Shown here: one piece after another, positions 1-7,090 of the stretch
Layout: the number at the start of each line of letters is the position of its first letter
Numbering within the stretch: position 1 is the stretch's first letter
Assembly (NCBI GenBank): GCA_029983435.1
Contig: JASBZN010000021.1
Coordinates: 1-13,585 of the forward strand
Direction of reading: 5' to 3'
Origin: Urinicoccus sp.
GTDB lineage: Bacteria; Bacillota; Clostridia; Tissierellales; Peptoniphilaceae
Length of the DNA stretch: 13,585 nt
Translations under genes and position numbers: made by a program
Notes under the pieces: generated by a model
Database searches by the model: none
What the model was told of the DNA's origin: nothing
Seen by the model: only the letters and a program-made list of their open reading frames with translations

Positions 1-170
1 TTAACATGGGAGTCCACCCGGCCCAGGTAAATATTCCCCACTAGGGATTTTTTAAAGGGCCGAACTCGATGGATCTGTCCCTTTCGCACTTCTACTAAAA
101 CGGGTTCTTTAAAGCTGTCAATAAAAATTGCATCCTTAACGTCCGTGAAAGACTTGGCCGTTTTCATCAT
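1..170 (-). CDS. rng: Ribonuclease E/G family protein, N-terminal fragment (runs off the window)
   Basis: Only the first 56 codons are present. RNase E/G enzymes are endoribonucleases that mature rRNA and start mRNA decay. The visible part reads IFIDSF at about residues 15-20, then LVGNIYLGRVDSHV at 43-56. This matches the start of the family, where a short strand region leads into the S1 RNA-binding domain through a conserved VGNIYxGRV segment. The start is the first of two tandem ATGs (168-170). An AAGGGTGA ribosome binding site (177-184) lies 6 nt upstream, and the second ATG (165-167) is equally plausible. The gene starts inside the 3' end of the TIGR03936 gene, a 35-bp overlap that suggests translational coupling. 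In Clostridia the TIGR03960-TIGR03936-rng order is common, often followed by rplU and rpmA. The catalytic DNase-I-like subdomain lies outside the window, so activity cannot be judged. Confidence 0.85.
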   Translation of the reverse strand, partial: MMKTAKSFTDVKDAIFIDSFKEPVLVEVRKGQIHRVRPFKKSLVGNIYLGRVDSHV

Positions 171-795
171 AATTTTTCACCCTTTTTACTCCGATTTCAT
201 CCATGTCCCAGGGAAGGTTCATGGCTTCTTTCATGGCTTTTAAAAACAGGTCGGGCCGCAGGGTTGCCCCTTCTTTGGTGGAAAATTTTCCATAGAGGAT
301 GTGGCCTTCTTGGTAAATGTCTTCTACCAAAGAATAAGCATCTTCTTCTACTAAAATTTTCTTCCTCCCCCGCTTTCGTCGCCGTTGAATCATGAGAGAA
401 TCCAATTTTTTAAAGGCTCCTGCTAGGTCTTGGTCTTCAGATGGTAGATCAAAGGCATAAAGGCAGGCCTGGATTCTCTTTTGAATGGCAGTCTTGTCAA
501 AGTCTGTAAAAACTTGGCGGATTTCTACCCCTTGAGGCAACTCCTGGTTTAAACGATTTTTAATTTCTTCCAAGGGATAGTCCTCTTCTACTTGGATGTC
601 CATAAATTCACTTTCACTTTCCACTCCCAACGACAGGGGGTTCCCTAAGGTAAATTTGGGATGGGGGTTAAAGCCCTCGGAATAAATGACGGGGATTTTT
701 GCCCGCTCCAAGGCTCGTTCAAAGAGGCGAACCAAATCTAAATGACTAATATATCGGATCATTCCTAATTTTGTATATTCAGCTCTTACTTGCAT
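136..795 (-). CDS. TIGR03936 / DUF2344 family protein (radical SAM-associated)
   Basis: The protein has 219 residues and unknown biochemical function. The family is recognised by the N-terminal segment YISHLDLVRLFERAL (about 15-29) and the following IPVIYSEGFNPHPK (34-47). A basic run, RRRKRGRKK, at 138-146 could contact RNA; that is inference. An upstream in-frame ATG at 837 exists, but family members begin at the MQVRAEYTK equivalent. The ATG at 793-795 has a near-perfect GGGAGGA site (801-807) 5 nt before it, so I start the gene there. It overlaps the 3' end of the TIGR03960 radical SAM gene by 17 bp and the start of rng by 35 bp. In some bacteria the TIGR03960 and TIGR03936 domains are fused into one protein, which supports joint action. 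The target is not known; proximity to RNase G suggests an RNA or ribosome-related role. Confidence 0.85.
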   Translation of the reverse strand: MQVRAEYTKLGMIRYISHLDLVRLFERALERAKIPVIYSEGFNPHPKFTLGNPLSLGVESESEFMDIQVEEDYPLEEIKNRLNQELPQGVEIRQVFTDFDKTAIQKRIQACLYAFDLPSEDQDLAGAFKKLDSLMIQRRRKRGRKKILVEEDAYSLVEDIYQEGHILYGKFSTKEGATLRPDLFLKAMKEAMNLPWDMDEIGVKRVKNYDENGQVFHGR

Positions 796-2626
796 GGAAG
801 TCCTCCCACATGGAACAGTTTTCAATGCCGCAACCATTGCAGGCCTTGCGGCAGTCTAGGGTTGTTTCTCCCTTTAAGGCTCTCTCATATTCCTTTTTTA
901 AATAGGCCTTGGAAACGCCAATGTCAATAAAGTCCCAAGGCAGGACTTCATCTAAGGGTCTTTCTCGGTAGGCATAAAATTCTGGGGTGATTCCCGTTTC
1001 TTCCATGGCTTGTTGCCAAATGGCTTCATCAAAGGAGTCGCTCCAACCGTCAAATTTGGCTCCTAGTTCGTATAATCTATAAAGGAGCTTGCCTGTTCGG
1101 CGGTCTCCCTGAGCTAAGACGGCTTCACAGACGGAAGTGGAGGGGTCGTGATATCGGAAACGAATTTTAGGGTCCTTTACCCTGTCCTTAATCCACAGGG
1201 CCTTTTGTAAAAACTCTTCCTTTTTATTTTGCCCAAACCATTGGAAGGGGGTAAAGGCCTTGGGAACAAAACAGGATGCAGAAGCCGTAACGGTAAAGTT
1301 GCCCTTGATTTCTTCCTTGGGACGGTTGAAAAAGAGGTCCTTTACCATTTCTGCCAAGCGGACAATTCCTAGAAGGTCTTCCTCTTCTTCTGTTGGTAAC
1401 CCAATCATAAAGTAGAGTTTGATCTTGGACCAGCCCTCTTTAAAAACGGCTTGGCAAACTTTCTTTAAGTCATCTTCTGTCACATTTTTATTGATGACAT
1501 TTCTTAAGCGTTGGCTCCCAGCTTCTGGAGCAAAGGTAAGACCTGTTTTTTTCACTTTTTCAATTTCTTTTAAGACATCAATGAAAAAAGTATCTAACCT
1601 TAATGAAGGAAGGCTCAAGGCTACTTTTTGGTCTTGAAACTCTTCCATTAACTGGTTAATTAAGGGCAAGAGGTCTCGGTAGTCGCAAGAACTTAAAGAA
1701 GAAAGAGAAATTTCCCGGTAGCCTGTTTTATCAATGAGTTCTCGGGCTTGAGCCAGGAGATTCTCCTTGGATTTTTCCCGAATGGGCCGGTAAATCATTC
1801 CCGCTTGGCAAAAGAGACAGCCATGGGTGCACCCTCGAATCATCTCCAGCACCACTCGGTCATGGACGGTTTCAATAAAGGGAACAATCTGCTCATGGTT
1901 TTTTACCATGGTATCCACCTGGTCAATCTTTCTTTTTTTAATCACTGCTGGAACATCTGCCAGGCTTTCCCTATGAGAAATTGTCCCGTCTTCTTTATAC
2001 ACTTCCTGATAGAACTTGGGAACATAAATTCCTTGAATTTTTGTTGCTTCCAAAAGAAAATCTTCCTTATCTCCTCCTGCTTCCTTGATTTTTTGGTAAA
2101 GACGAATAAGCTCTAAGTTCACTTCTTCTCCTTCTCCCAAAATAAAGAGGTCAATAAAGTCTGCTAAAGGCTCTGGTGTATAGGCAACAGGGCCGCCAGC
2201 AACGACAATGGGTCCTTCCTTTCGGTCCTTGGCATAAATTTCTATTCCAGCTAAGTCCAGCATATTGAGGATGTTGGTAAAGGATAGTTCATATTGGAGG
2301 GTAAAGCCCAAAAAGTCAAAATCCTTAATGGGGGTTTTGCTTTCCAAACTGTAGAGAGGAATCCCCAACTTTCGCATTTGCTCTTCCATATCCATCCAAG
2401 GAGCAAAGACTCTTTCGCAGGCAATATCCTCTTGGTCGTTTAAAATGCTATAGAGAATTTGAAGCCCCAAGTGGCTCATCCCTATTTCATAGAGGTCGGG
2501 AAAGGCGAAAGCAAAGCGGACCTTGACCTGGTCCGGATCCTTAACAACAGCTCCCAACTCTCCTCCAATATAGCGAGCCGGTTTTTCCACTTTTTTTAAG
2601 GCTGCATCTAATTTTCTTAAATCCAT
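779..2626 (-). CDS. B12-binding-type radical SAM protein, TIGR03960 family
   Basis: The protein has 615 residues. The N-terminal domain (about 20-200) has the Rossmann-like form of B12-binding radical SAM proteins, with a GGP segment (144-146) followed by LFILGEGEE (160-168). The radical SAM domain (about 255-480) carries the cluster-binding CTHGCLFC motif (C266, C270, C273; CX3CX2C) for a SAM-binding [4Fe-4S] cluster. FAPEAGSQRLR (365-375) and the following helices fit the TIM-barrel core. The C-terminus has a second cysteine group, C592-X3-C596-X2-C599-X4-C604, which may bind another iron-sulfur cluster or zinc. A canonical DxHxxG cobalamin ligand motif is not evident. The gene begins one base after the MinD-like gene, with an AAGGGGGT site inside that gene's end, and overlaps TIGR03936. 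Substrate and reaction are unknown; rng nearby suggests RNA or ribosome modification, as inference only. Confidence 0.9.
   Translation of the reverse strand: MDLRKLDAALKKVEKPARYIGGELGAVVKDPDQVKVRFAFAFPDLYEIGMSHLGLQILYSILNDQEDIACERVFAPWMDMEEQMRKLGIPLYSLESKTPIKDFDFLGFTLQYELSFTNILNMLDLAGIEIYAKDRKEGPIVVAGGPVAYTPEPLADFIDLFILGEGEEVNLELIRLYQKIKEAGGDKEDFLLEATKIQGIYVPKFYQEVYKEDGTISHRESLADVPAVIKKRKIDQVDTMVKNHEQIVPFIETVHDRVVLEMIRGCTHGCLFCQAGMIYRPIREKSKENLLAQARELIDKTGYREISLSSLSSCDYRDLLPLINQLMEEFQDQKVALSLPSLRLDTFFIDVLKEIEKVKKTGLTFAPEAGSQRLRNVINKNVTEDDLKKVCQAVFKEGWSKIKLYFMIGLPTEEEEDLLGIVRLAEMVKDLFFNRPKEEIKGNFTVTASASCFVPKAFTPFQWFGQNKKEEFLQKALWIKDRVKDPKIRFRYHDPSTSVCEAVLAQGDRRTGKLLYRLYELGAKFDGWSDSFDEAIWQQAMEETGITPEFYAYRERPLDEVLPWDFIDIGVSKAYLKKEYERALKGETTLDCRKACNGCGIENCSMWEDFHASKS
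801..807 (-). promoter_or_regulatory. Ribosome binding site that fixes the TIGR03936 start
   Basis: On the minus strand this reads GGGAGGA, 5 nt before the ATG at 793-795. It lies inside the 3' end of the radical SAM gene. No comparable site precedes the alternative ATG at 835-837, so this site decides the start. Confidence 0.8.
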
Positions 2627-2627
2627 T

Positions 2628-3314
2628 TTACCCCCTTAAAAGTCTTGTAAAAAGACCTTTTTTACTTTCCACAATTTCTTTACAGTCTGAATCGGTATAA
2701 ATTTTTATAAATTCTTCTGGATAGGAAAAGACTTCTCCATCTTGGTCTATTGCCACTCTAGGCAGGGTCTTTACTTCTTTAAAAGACAGACCTTCCTGAT
2801 CCAAAAGATCTAAAAGCTTTTGCCGGCTGGAAACTCCAGTAAATAAAAAGACGGCTATGTCCAACCAGCGGTGGTGGTTAAATTTTACCTGGTCCATGGC
2901 ATAAAGTCCAGCCCGATCTGAACTGGAAAGGAAAAAAACTTCCTGGGGATCTAGAATTTCCTCCAATTCCTTCCAGGCAGGGCCTAGGTCTAGAAGAATG
3001 TGGTCATAGGTTTTTTCCAAGTCTTCCAGGACTTTTTTTAAGCCCTCTAAGTTCAAGTCCTGTCTATTTTTTAAAAGAGGACCTTCTAAAAGGTGAATTT
3101 TTTCTGTTTTAATAATGCACTCTTCCAAATCCGCCCCTCGATTACAAGCATCATAGAGGTCATAGATAGGTGCTTCTGCATTTAAAGCAAGGGAGGCATC
3201 CTTGCGTCCAAAGTTTAAACTAACATAAATGGAATGGTCAAGATTTTTTCCTAAAAGCAGAGCAAAAGAGGTGCATCCCACACCTCCCTTTGCTCCAACA
3301 AATACTATCTTCAT
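2628..3314 (-). CDS. Degenerate MinD-like P-loop ATPase
   Basis: The protein has 228 residues, shorter than typical MinD (about 260-270). It belongs to the MinD/ParA class: the N-terminus reads GAKGGVGCTS (7-16), the deviant Walker A motif, with signature lysine K9 present. The normal P-loop lysine is C14. The switch-I segment, usually D-x-D, reads VSLNFG (31-36), so both aspartates are missing. The Walker B strand HILLDLGP (105-112) keeps D109. The last residues, KKGLFTRLLRG (218-228), closely resemble the amphipathic membrane-targeting helix of MinD. An AGAAAGGA site precedes the ATG; the gap to the PBP2 gene is 17 bp. Its position after mreCD-PBP2 is where Clostridia carry minCD, but neither minC nor minE is adjacent. 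It could instead be compared with TadZ/CpaE proteins, which also lack the P-loop lysine, but no pilus genes are near and the tail favours MinD. I infer a membrane-binding scaffold with weak or no ATP hydrolysis. Confidence 0.8.
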   Translation of the reverse strand: MKIVFVGAKGGVGCTSFALLLGKNLDHSIYVSLNFGRKDASLALNAEAPIYDLYDACNRGADLEECIIKTEKIHLLEGPLLKNRQDLNLEGLKKVLEDLEKTYDHILLDLGPAWKELEEILDPQEVFFLSSSDRAGLYAMDQVKFNHHRWLDIAVFLFTGVSSRQKLLDLLDQEGLSFKEVKTLPRVAIDQDGEVFSYPEEFIKIYTDSDCKEIVESKKGLFTRLLRG

Positions 3315-3331
3315 TTTTTTCCTTTCTAAAC

Positions 3332-6300
3332 TTAAGGCGTAATTCGACTTTCAATGGGAAGGGCTTCTGTTACCACTTCCTTATTTAAACCAAAATACTC
3401 TGCCATGACCCCTCTTAGGATTGGGCCACAGTTCATCCCGGACCCTCCTTGAAAGAGAACAGCTGCTACGGCAATTTCTGGATCATCATAGGGAGCAAAA
3501 CCAATTTGCCAGGAAAAACTATCGTAGGTCTCTTTCGTATAGGGGTTCACACCGGCCCGTTCTGCAGTTCCTGTCTTAATGGCCACTTCCACTGGGAAGT
3601 CATTGTTACACTTGTCATTCCCTCCAGCCAAAGCTGCCAGCTTCATCCCCTTAGTGACTTCTTCAATAGCCCCAGGGCGGTTTAATTTTATTTGCTCTGC
3701 CCTGGCCTTGGGCTGATAAAGAGAGTTGGCATTGTCTTCATCTTTTACTTCTTGGACTAAGCTCAAGGGATAGAGCTTGCCCCCATTGGCTAAAGCCATG
3801 GCATACCGGGTCATTTGCGCTAGGGTATAGGAGTTGGCCCCTTGACCAATGGTTATATTCATGGTGTCGGCCATATTCCAGTTAGCTTGGTTGTAGTAGT
3901 CAGAAACCATGTAGTCCACCAGGGGTCTCTTTTCCTCTTTTCGGTAGTGGTTGGGATCAATATTAAAATTTTCTAAAAGCGTGACAACTTCTTGCCGACT
4001 GGGAGCTTCTTTTTTATCCATTAGGTCCACCAGGGCCTTAATGGCTTCTTCTTGCTTTTCTTCTGTAAGAACCTCATTGCTCGCTTCTTTCAAGCTGCGG
4101 TGCAAGAGGTTGCGTAAAAGTTGCTTCATGGTTTCTTTTTTTTGCTTGGGATCTGGTAGGGTTCCTTTAGCTTCTGTGGGCATGGTAATTTCCATCCCCG
4201 TCTTTTTCCCTAGACCAAATTTTTCTGCTGTTTGTCGAATTTCATTTTCATCAATTTGGCAGGGGAGACTTTGTCCCCTTCTTTGGTCTTGGCCCAAAGC
4301 TAGGGAGTAAAAATAGTAGTTACAAGAATCCCGAATAGCATCCTTTAAGGTTTCATCTCCATGGGTTTGGTGATTTTGATTCCAGAGCCAACAGCCAAAA
4401 ACAGAGCCACCAACATCGACGTAGCCTCCGTCTTGAATGGGTATTTCTGGATCCAATCCCTTTTCCAAGGCTGTCAGGGCTGTAATCATTTTAAAGATAG
4501 ACCCTGGTTGAACGGCAGTCTGGAAGGGAATGTTGTAAAGAGGCCTTGGGGCCAGGGGGTTCTTTTCCTCTAAAGGAATAAGAGATTCCCAGTCCACGCT
4601 AGAGATACCCGTCGCAAAAAGGTTGGGGTCGTAGGAGGGGAAGTTTGCCATACAAAGGACTTTTCCCGTTCGTACATCTACTGCCATCACAGCACCACTG
4701 GTGGCATGGACATAGGGTCTGCCCTTTTCCTTGGACCCTAGGAAGGGGAAGTTTCCCCATTGGCTTTCGTAAATTCCTCCAGTTTGAATTAAGTGGAGGG
4801 ACTCGGCTAAGACCTCCTCTGCCTTTTCTTGAAGGTTGAGGTCAATGGATAGGTACACATTTTTCCCTGGAACAGGGGATGTTTCCTTTAAGACTTCTGT
4901 GGTGTTCCCCTTGGAATCCACTTGAACGCGTTGGTAGCCATTTTTTCCTCTTAGGTAGGATTCAAAGCTCTCTTCAATTCCCGTCTTTCCTATAATGGCA
5001 TCTCGTTCATAGCCTTTTTTTGTATATTTTTTAATGTCTTCTTCTGAGGAAATTTTTCCCAAATATCCTAAAATATGGGCGGCAGTTTTATCCAAGGGAT
5101 AGGACCGAATTGGTTTTGAGGCCACATCAATTCCTGGATTTTCAGAAAAGTTCTCACTCACCTGGGCCACTGTCTTGTTTTTAATTTTATAGGCCAAGGT
5201 AATGGGAAGATAGGCCAGATTCCCCTGCTTGGTTAGTTCATAGTATATATTTAAAATTCCTCTGGCATCGTAGGGATTGATATCTTTTGAAATTTCATAT
5301 TTTTCTACCAGGGCTTGGAAGGCCTTTTCTTCATTGGCATCTGGGTCGATTTTATTGGCCTCGTAAAAGTCTTCCTTGTTTTTTTGGCTTACATAGGCGT
5401 AGTTGCCATCTCCAATGGAAATCCCTGTATAGATTCCTTGGTCAATTAAAATTTGTTGGGCCAAGTTTCGGACCTGGTCATCTTCTAGCCAGGCTTCCAA
5501 GACCTTTAAGTCCTTTAAGTGCTTAGAAACTAAACTTTGTGCGTCTTGACCCTTTCGGTCCTTGTAGAGGACCTTGTTTTTTTCTACTTCTATTTTTAGG
5601 CCTAGTTTTTCTTTTTTATTTAACGTCTTTACCAGGGCTTCTTGGATTTCACTATCTTCTTTCTCTTTTATCTTTCGATAGGCTAGCTTTTCCGCCCCTT
5701 GCTCTTTAAAGATCGTTAAAAAGTCTTCCTTGGCTGAAGATTGAAGGGTGATTTCAGGATAGGTATCCATCCAGGCCATCTTGGACTGCTTATAGTCCTT
5801 GTCAAACTTGTTGGCATAGGGCTTAAGGGTTAAGGGCGCAGCCAAGCCCTTTGAATCCACTAAATCAAAGGCCAATTTTCGAACCATGGCATTGGATAGG
5901 ACTTTTTTTAGGGCCGTTGGATTTTCCTTAATAAGGTAAACCAGGGCTTCTTTTGGCGTAAATTTTGGGTCTAGGTGGTTTTCCTTTAGCCATTCTTCCT
6001 GGTCTTCTTGGCTGGTGTAGTTGAGGCCCTGTTTGCTATAGGAAATGGGAGCATCTCCCTGACCCAGGGCCCGAAAACATTCCAAAGCAACATAATAGGT
6101 TTTTTCTCGGCCTAGGGATTCTAGGGTCAAACTTTGGTCCACTAAGTCCCCCACAAGGTCATTATCTAAAATCTTGGCAATAAAAAGTTCAATGGCCGAT
6201 TCCTTGCTGGACACTTCTTCTTGCACAGACTGAAAGTCGATGTCATTTAAAATCAAGGGAAAATCGTCAACGACGTTGGCTCCATCTTCTTCCAAAAAAT

Positions 6301-6616
6301 GTACCAGTTTGAAAAAATCTCGATTTTTTTCCTTTCGGTCGATTTGATCCAACTCATCTTTTCTCAATTCCACTGTAAAAACAGGCTTGTTTCCTGCAAT
6401 TAAAAGACCTTTTCTATCCCGAATTTCTCCTCGAGGAGCTGTTAGGACCAACTCCTTGGCGCGTTTGTTTTCAGAAACTTCCCGCCAATGCTTCCCCTGG
6501 ATAATGGTCAGGTGGAAAAGTCGGAAAAAGAGAACCCCCAGCAAAATGGCAATGACGATGCCAAAAAACCGGAAACGATTCATTTTATCGAGTTTTTCAA
6601 TCCAATAACGGATCAT
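3332..6616 (-). CDS. mrdA: Penicillin-binding protein 2, class B transpeptidase (elongation), unusually long
   Basis: At 1094 residues this is far longer than E. coli PBP2 (about 630). It crosslinks peptidoglycan outside the membrane during lateral or peripheral growth, with RodA and MreCD. A cytoplasmic tail leads to one membrane helix (about 16-37). The pedestal begins with PRGEIRDRKG (61-70) and resumes at RSYPLDKTAAHILGYLG (504-520). The transpeptidase domain (about 585-1080) has all three active-site motifs: SIFK (706-709, S706 nucleophile), SCN (764-766) and KTG (1014-1016). SxxK to SxN is 58 residues, a normal spacing. SxN to KTG is about 250 residues, longer than E. coli's roughly 157, owing to a charged helical insertion around 820-905. 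About 410 residues lie between the first pedestal motif and its continuation and contain an internal repeat. The start overlaps the mreD stop as ATGA, after an AGGGGGA site. No frame break is seen, so the length appears genuine. Confidence 0.95.
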   Translation of the reverse strand: MIRYWIEKLDKMNRFRFFGIVIAILLGVLFFRLFHLTIIQGKHWREVSENKRAKELVLTAPRGEIRDRKGLLIAGNKPVFTVELRKDELDQIDRKEKNRDFFKLVHFLEEDGANVVDDFPLILNDIDFQSVQEEVSSKESAIELFIAKILDNDLVGDLVDQSLTLESLGREKTYYVALECFRALGQGDAPISYSKQGLNYTSQEDQEEWLKENHLDPKFTPKEALVYLIKENPTALKKVLSNAMVRKLAFDLVDSKGLAAPLTLKPYANKFDKDYKQSKMAWMDTYPEITLQSSAKEDFLTIFKEQGAEKLAYRKIKEKEDSEIQEALVKTLNKKEKLGLKIEVEKNKVLYKDRKGQDAQSLVSKHLKDLKVLEAWLEDDQVRNLAQQILIDQGIYTGISIGDGNYAYVSQKNKEDFYEANKIDPDANEEKAFQALVEKYEISKDINPYDARGILNIYYELTKQGNLAYLPITLAYKIKNKTVAQVSENFSENPGIDVASKPIRSYPLDKTAAHILGYLGKISSEEDIKKYTKKGYERDAIIGKTGIEESFESYLRGKNGYQRVQVDSKGNTTEVLKETSPVPGKNVYLSIDLNLQEKAEEVLAESLHLIQTGGIYESQWGNFPFLGSKEKGRPYVHATSGAVMAVDVRTGKVLCMANFPSYDPNLFATGISSVDWESLIPLEEKNPLAPRPLYNIPFQTAVQPGSIFKMITALTALEKGLDPEIPIQDGGYVDVGGSVFGCWLWNQNHQTHGDETLKDAIRDSCNYYFYSLALGQDQRRGQSLPCQIDENEIRQTAEKFGLGKKTGMEITMPTEAKGTLPDPKQKKETMKQLLRNLLHRSLKEASNEVLTEEKQEEAIKALVDLMDKKEAPSRQEVVTLLENFNIDPNHYRKEEKRPLVDYMVSDYYNQANWNMADTMNITIGQGANSYTLAQMTRYAMALANGGKLYPLSLVQEVKDEDNANSLYQPKARAEQIKLNRPGAIEEVTKGMKLAALAGGNDKCNNDFPVEVAIKTGTAERAGVNPYTKETYDSFSWQIGFAPYDDPEIAVAAVLFQGGSGMNCGPILRGVMAEYFGLNKEVVTEALPIESRITP
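5195..5422 (-). repeat. Internal protein repeat copy 2 in PBP2 (residues 399-474)
   Basis: This codes for the second copy of a divergent module in the enlarged pedestal. It aligns by eye without gaps, at an offset of 208 residues, to the copy at residues 191-217, then more loosely to about 264. Matching landmarks are I399-S400, Y408-x-S410-Q411, and EDFYEANKIDP (415-425) against EEWLKENHLDP (207-217). Similarity is at protein level only; the DNA is diverged, so the duplication is old. Confidence 0.5.
5825..6046 (-). repeat. Internal protein repeat copy 1 in PBP2 (residues 191-264)
   Basis: This is the first copy of the pedestal module. Landmarks are I191-S192, Y200-x-S202-Q203 and EEWLKENHLDP (207-217), followed by an EAL helix. 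A weaker third copy may start near residue 275, with W282 and KEDF at about 296-299, but I cannot defend it by eye. Confidence 0.5.
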
Positions 6617-7086
6617 ACTTTTCCCCCTTTATTGCGGTTTATAAAAATAAAAAGAATCCCCTGGAGGGCTCCTTGAAGGAGAATCCTCAAGTTGACTGTT
6701 TCTTTTAAAACCAGGTCCGTTGTGAGACCCGTTCCCACCAATTGATGGAAAACCCCTGTGAGAAGTTGGTAAAAGATAAAGCTAAAGGCCCCTGTCAACA
6801 TGGCAGAGACAAAGGTGTTACTATTTAAATAAGAAATAAATTCCTGGACAAAAATTCCCGTAAGAAAGAAGGCCAACATATAAAAGCCAAAGCTTTTACA
6901 AAAGGCCAAGTCATACAAAAATCCTATATACAGTCCCAAGTAAGCTGGCTTCACCTTGGCAGGTTGATAGGCCAGGGCCACTAAAGCCAAAAGTAAAAAG
7001 TTCACCTGGTTTAGGAGGGGTAGATGACTAAAAACAGAAATTTCCACGAAAAAGGTAAGGCTGGCTAACAGGATGGCAACAAACAT
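6613..7086 (-). CDS. mreD: Rod shape-determining protein MreD
   Basis: This is a 157-residue integral membrane protein, the usual size for MreD, with mostly hydrophobic segments. They start at FVAILLASLTFFVEISVF right after the initiator, continue through VNFLLLALVALAYQP and AYLGLYIGFLYDLAF, and end in a basic tail with KGGKV. MreD works with MreC in the elongasome that regulates PBP2 and RodA. A longer reading from a TTG at 7105-7107 is possible. I prefer the ATG at 7084-7086 because a GGGGTGA site lies 4 nt upstream, because the extra residues (LWWGER) are not membrane-like, and because it leaves a simple 4-bp gap after mreC. The stop overlaps the PBP2 start (ATGA), which implies coupled translation. 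MreD sequences are poorly conserved, so the call rests on topology, size and position between mreC and PBP2. Confidence 0.88.
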   Translation of the reverse strand: MFVAILLASLTFFVEISVFSHLPLLNQVNFLLLALVALAYQPAKVKPAYLGLYIGFLYDLAFCKSFGFYMLAFFLTGIFVQEFISYLNSNTFVSAMLTGAFSFIFYQLLTGVFHQLVGTGLTTDLVLKETVNLRILLQGALQGILFIFINRNKGGKV

Positions 7087-7090
7087 TCTC

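Noticed and set aside
796..837. A longer N-terminus for the TIGR03936 protein from the ATG at 835-837.
   Set aside because: The added 14 residues are not part of the family, no ribosome binding site precedes that ATG, and the ATG at 793-795 has a GGGAGGA site 5 nt upstream.
1748..2116. Plus-strand open frames such as this one, and others at 3951-4310, 9495-9797 and 10261-10626.
   Set aside because: Each lies opposite a well-supported conserved gene, has biased Ser/Phe/Pro composition typical of an antisense reading, and shows no family motif.
2628..3314. Calling the MinD-like protein TadZ/CpaE of a pilus system.
   Set aside because: The missing P-loop lysine fits, but the protein lacks an N-terminal receiver-like domain, no tad or pilus genes are present, and the tail and gene position match MinD.
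3332..6616. A gene fusion or assembly error behind the 1094-residue PBP2.
   Set aside because: The frame is continuous, no second start with a strong ribosome site or foreign domain is visible, and all motifs are in the normal order.
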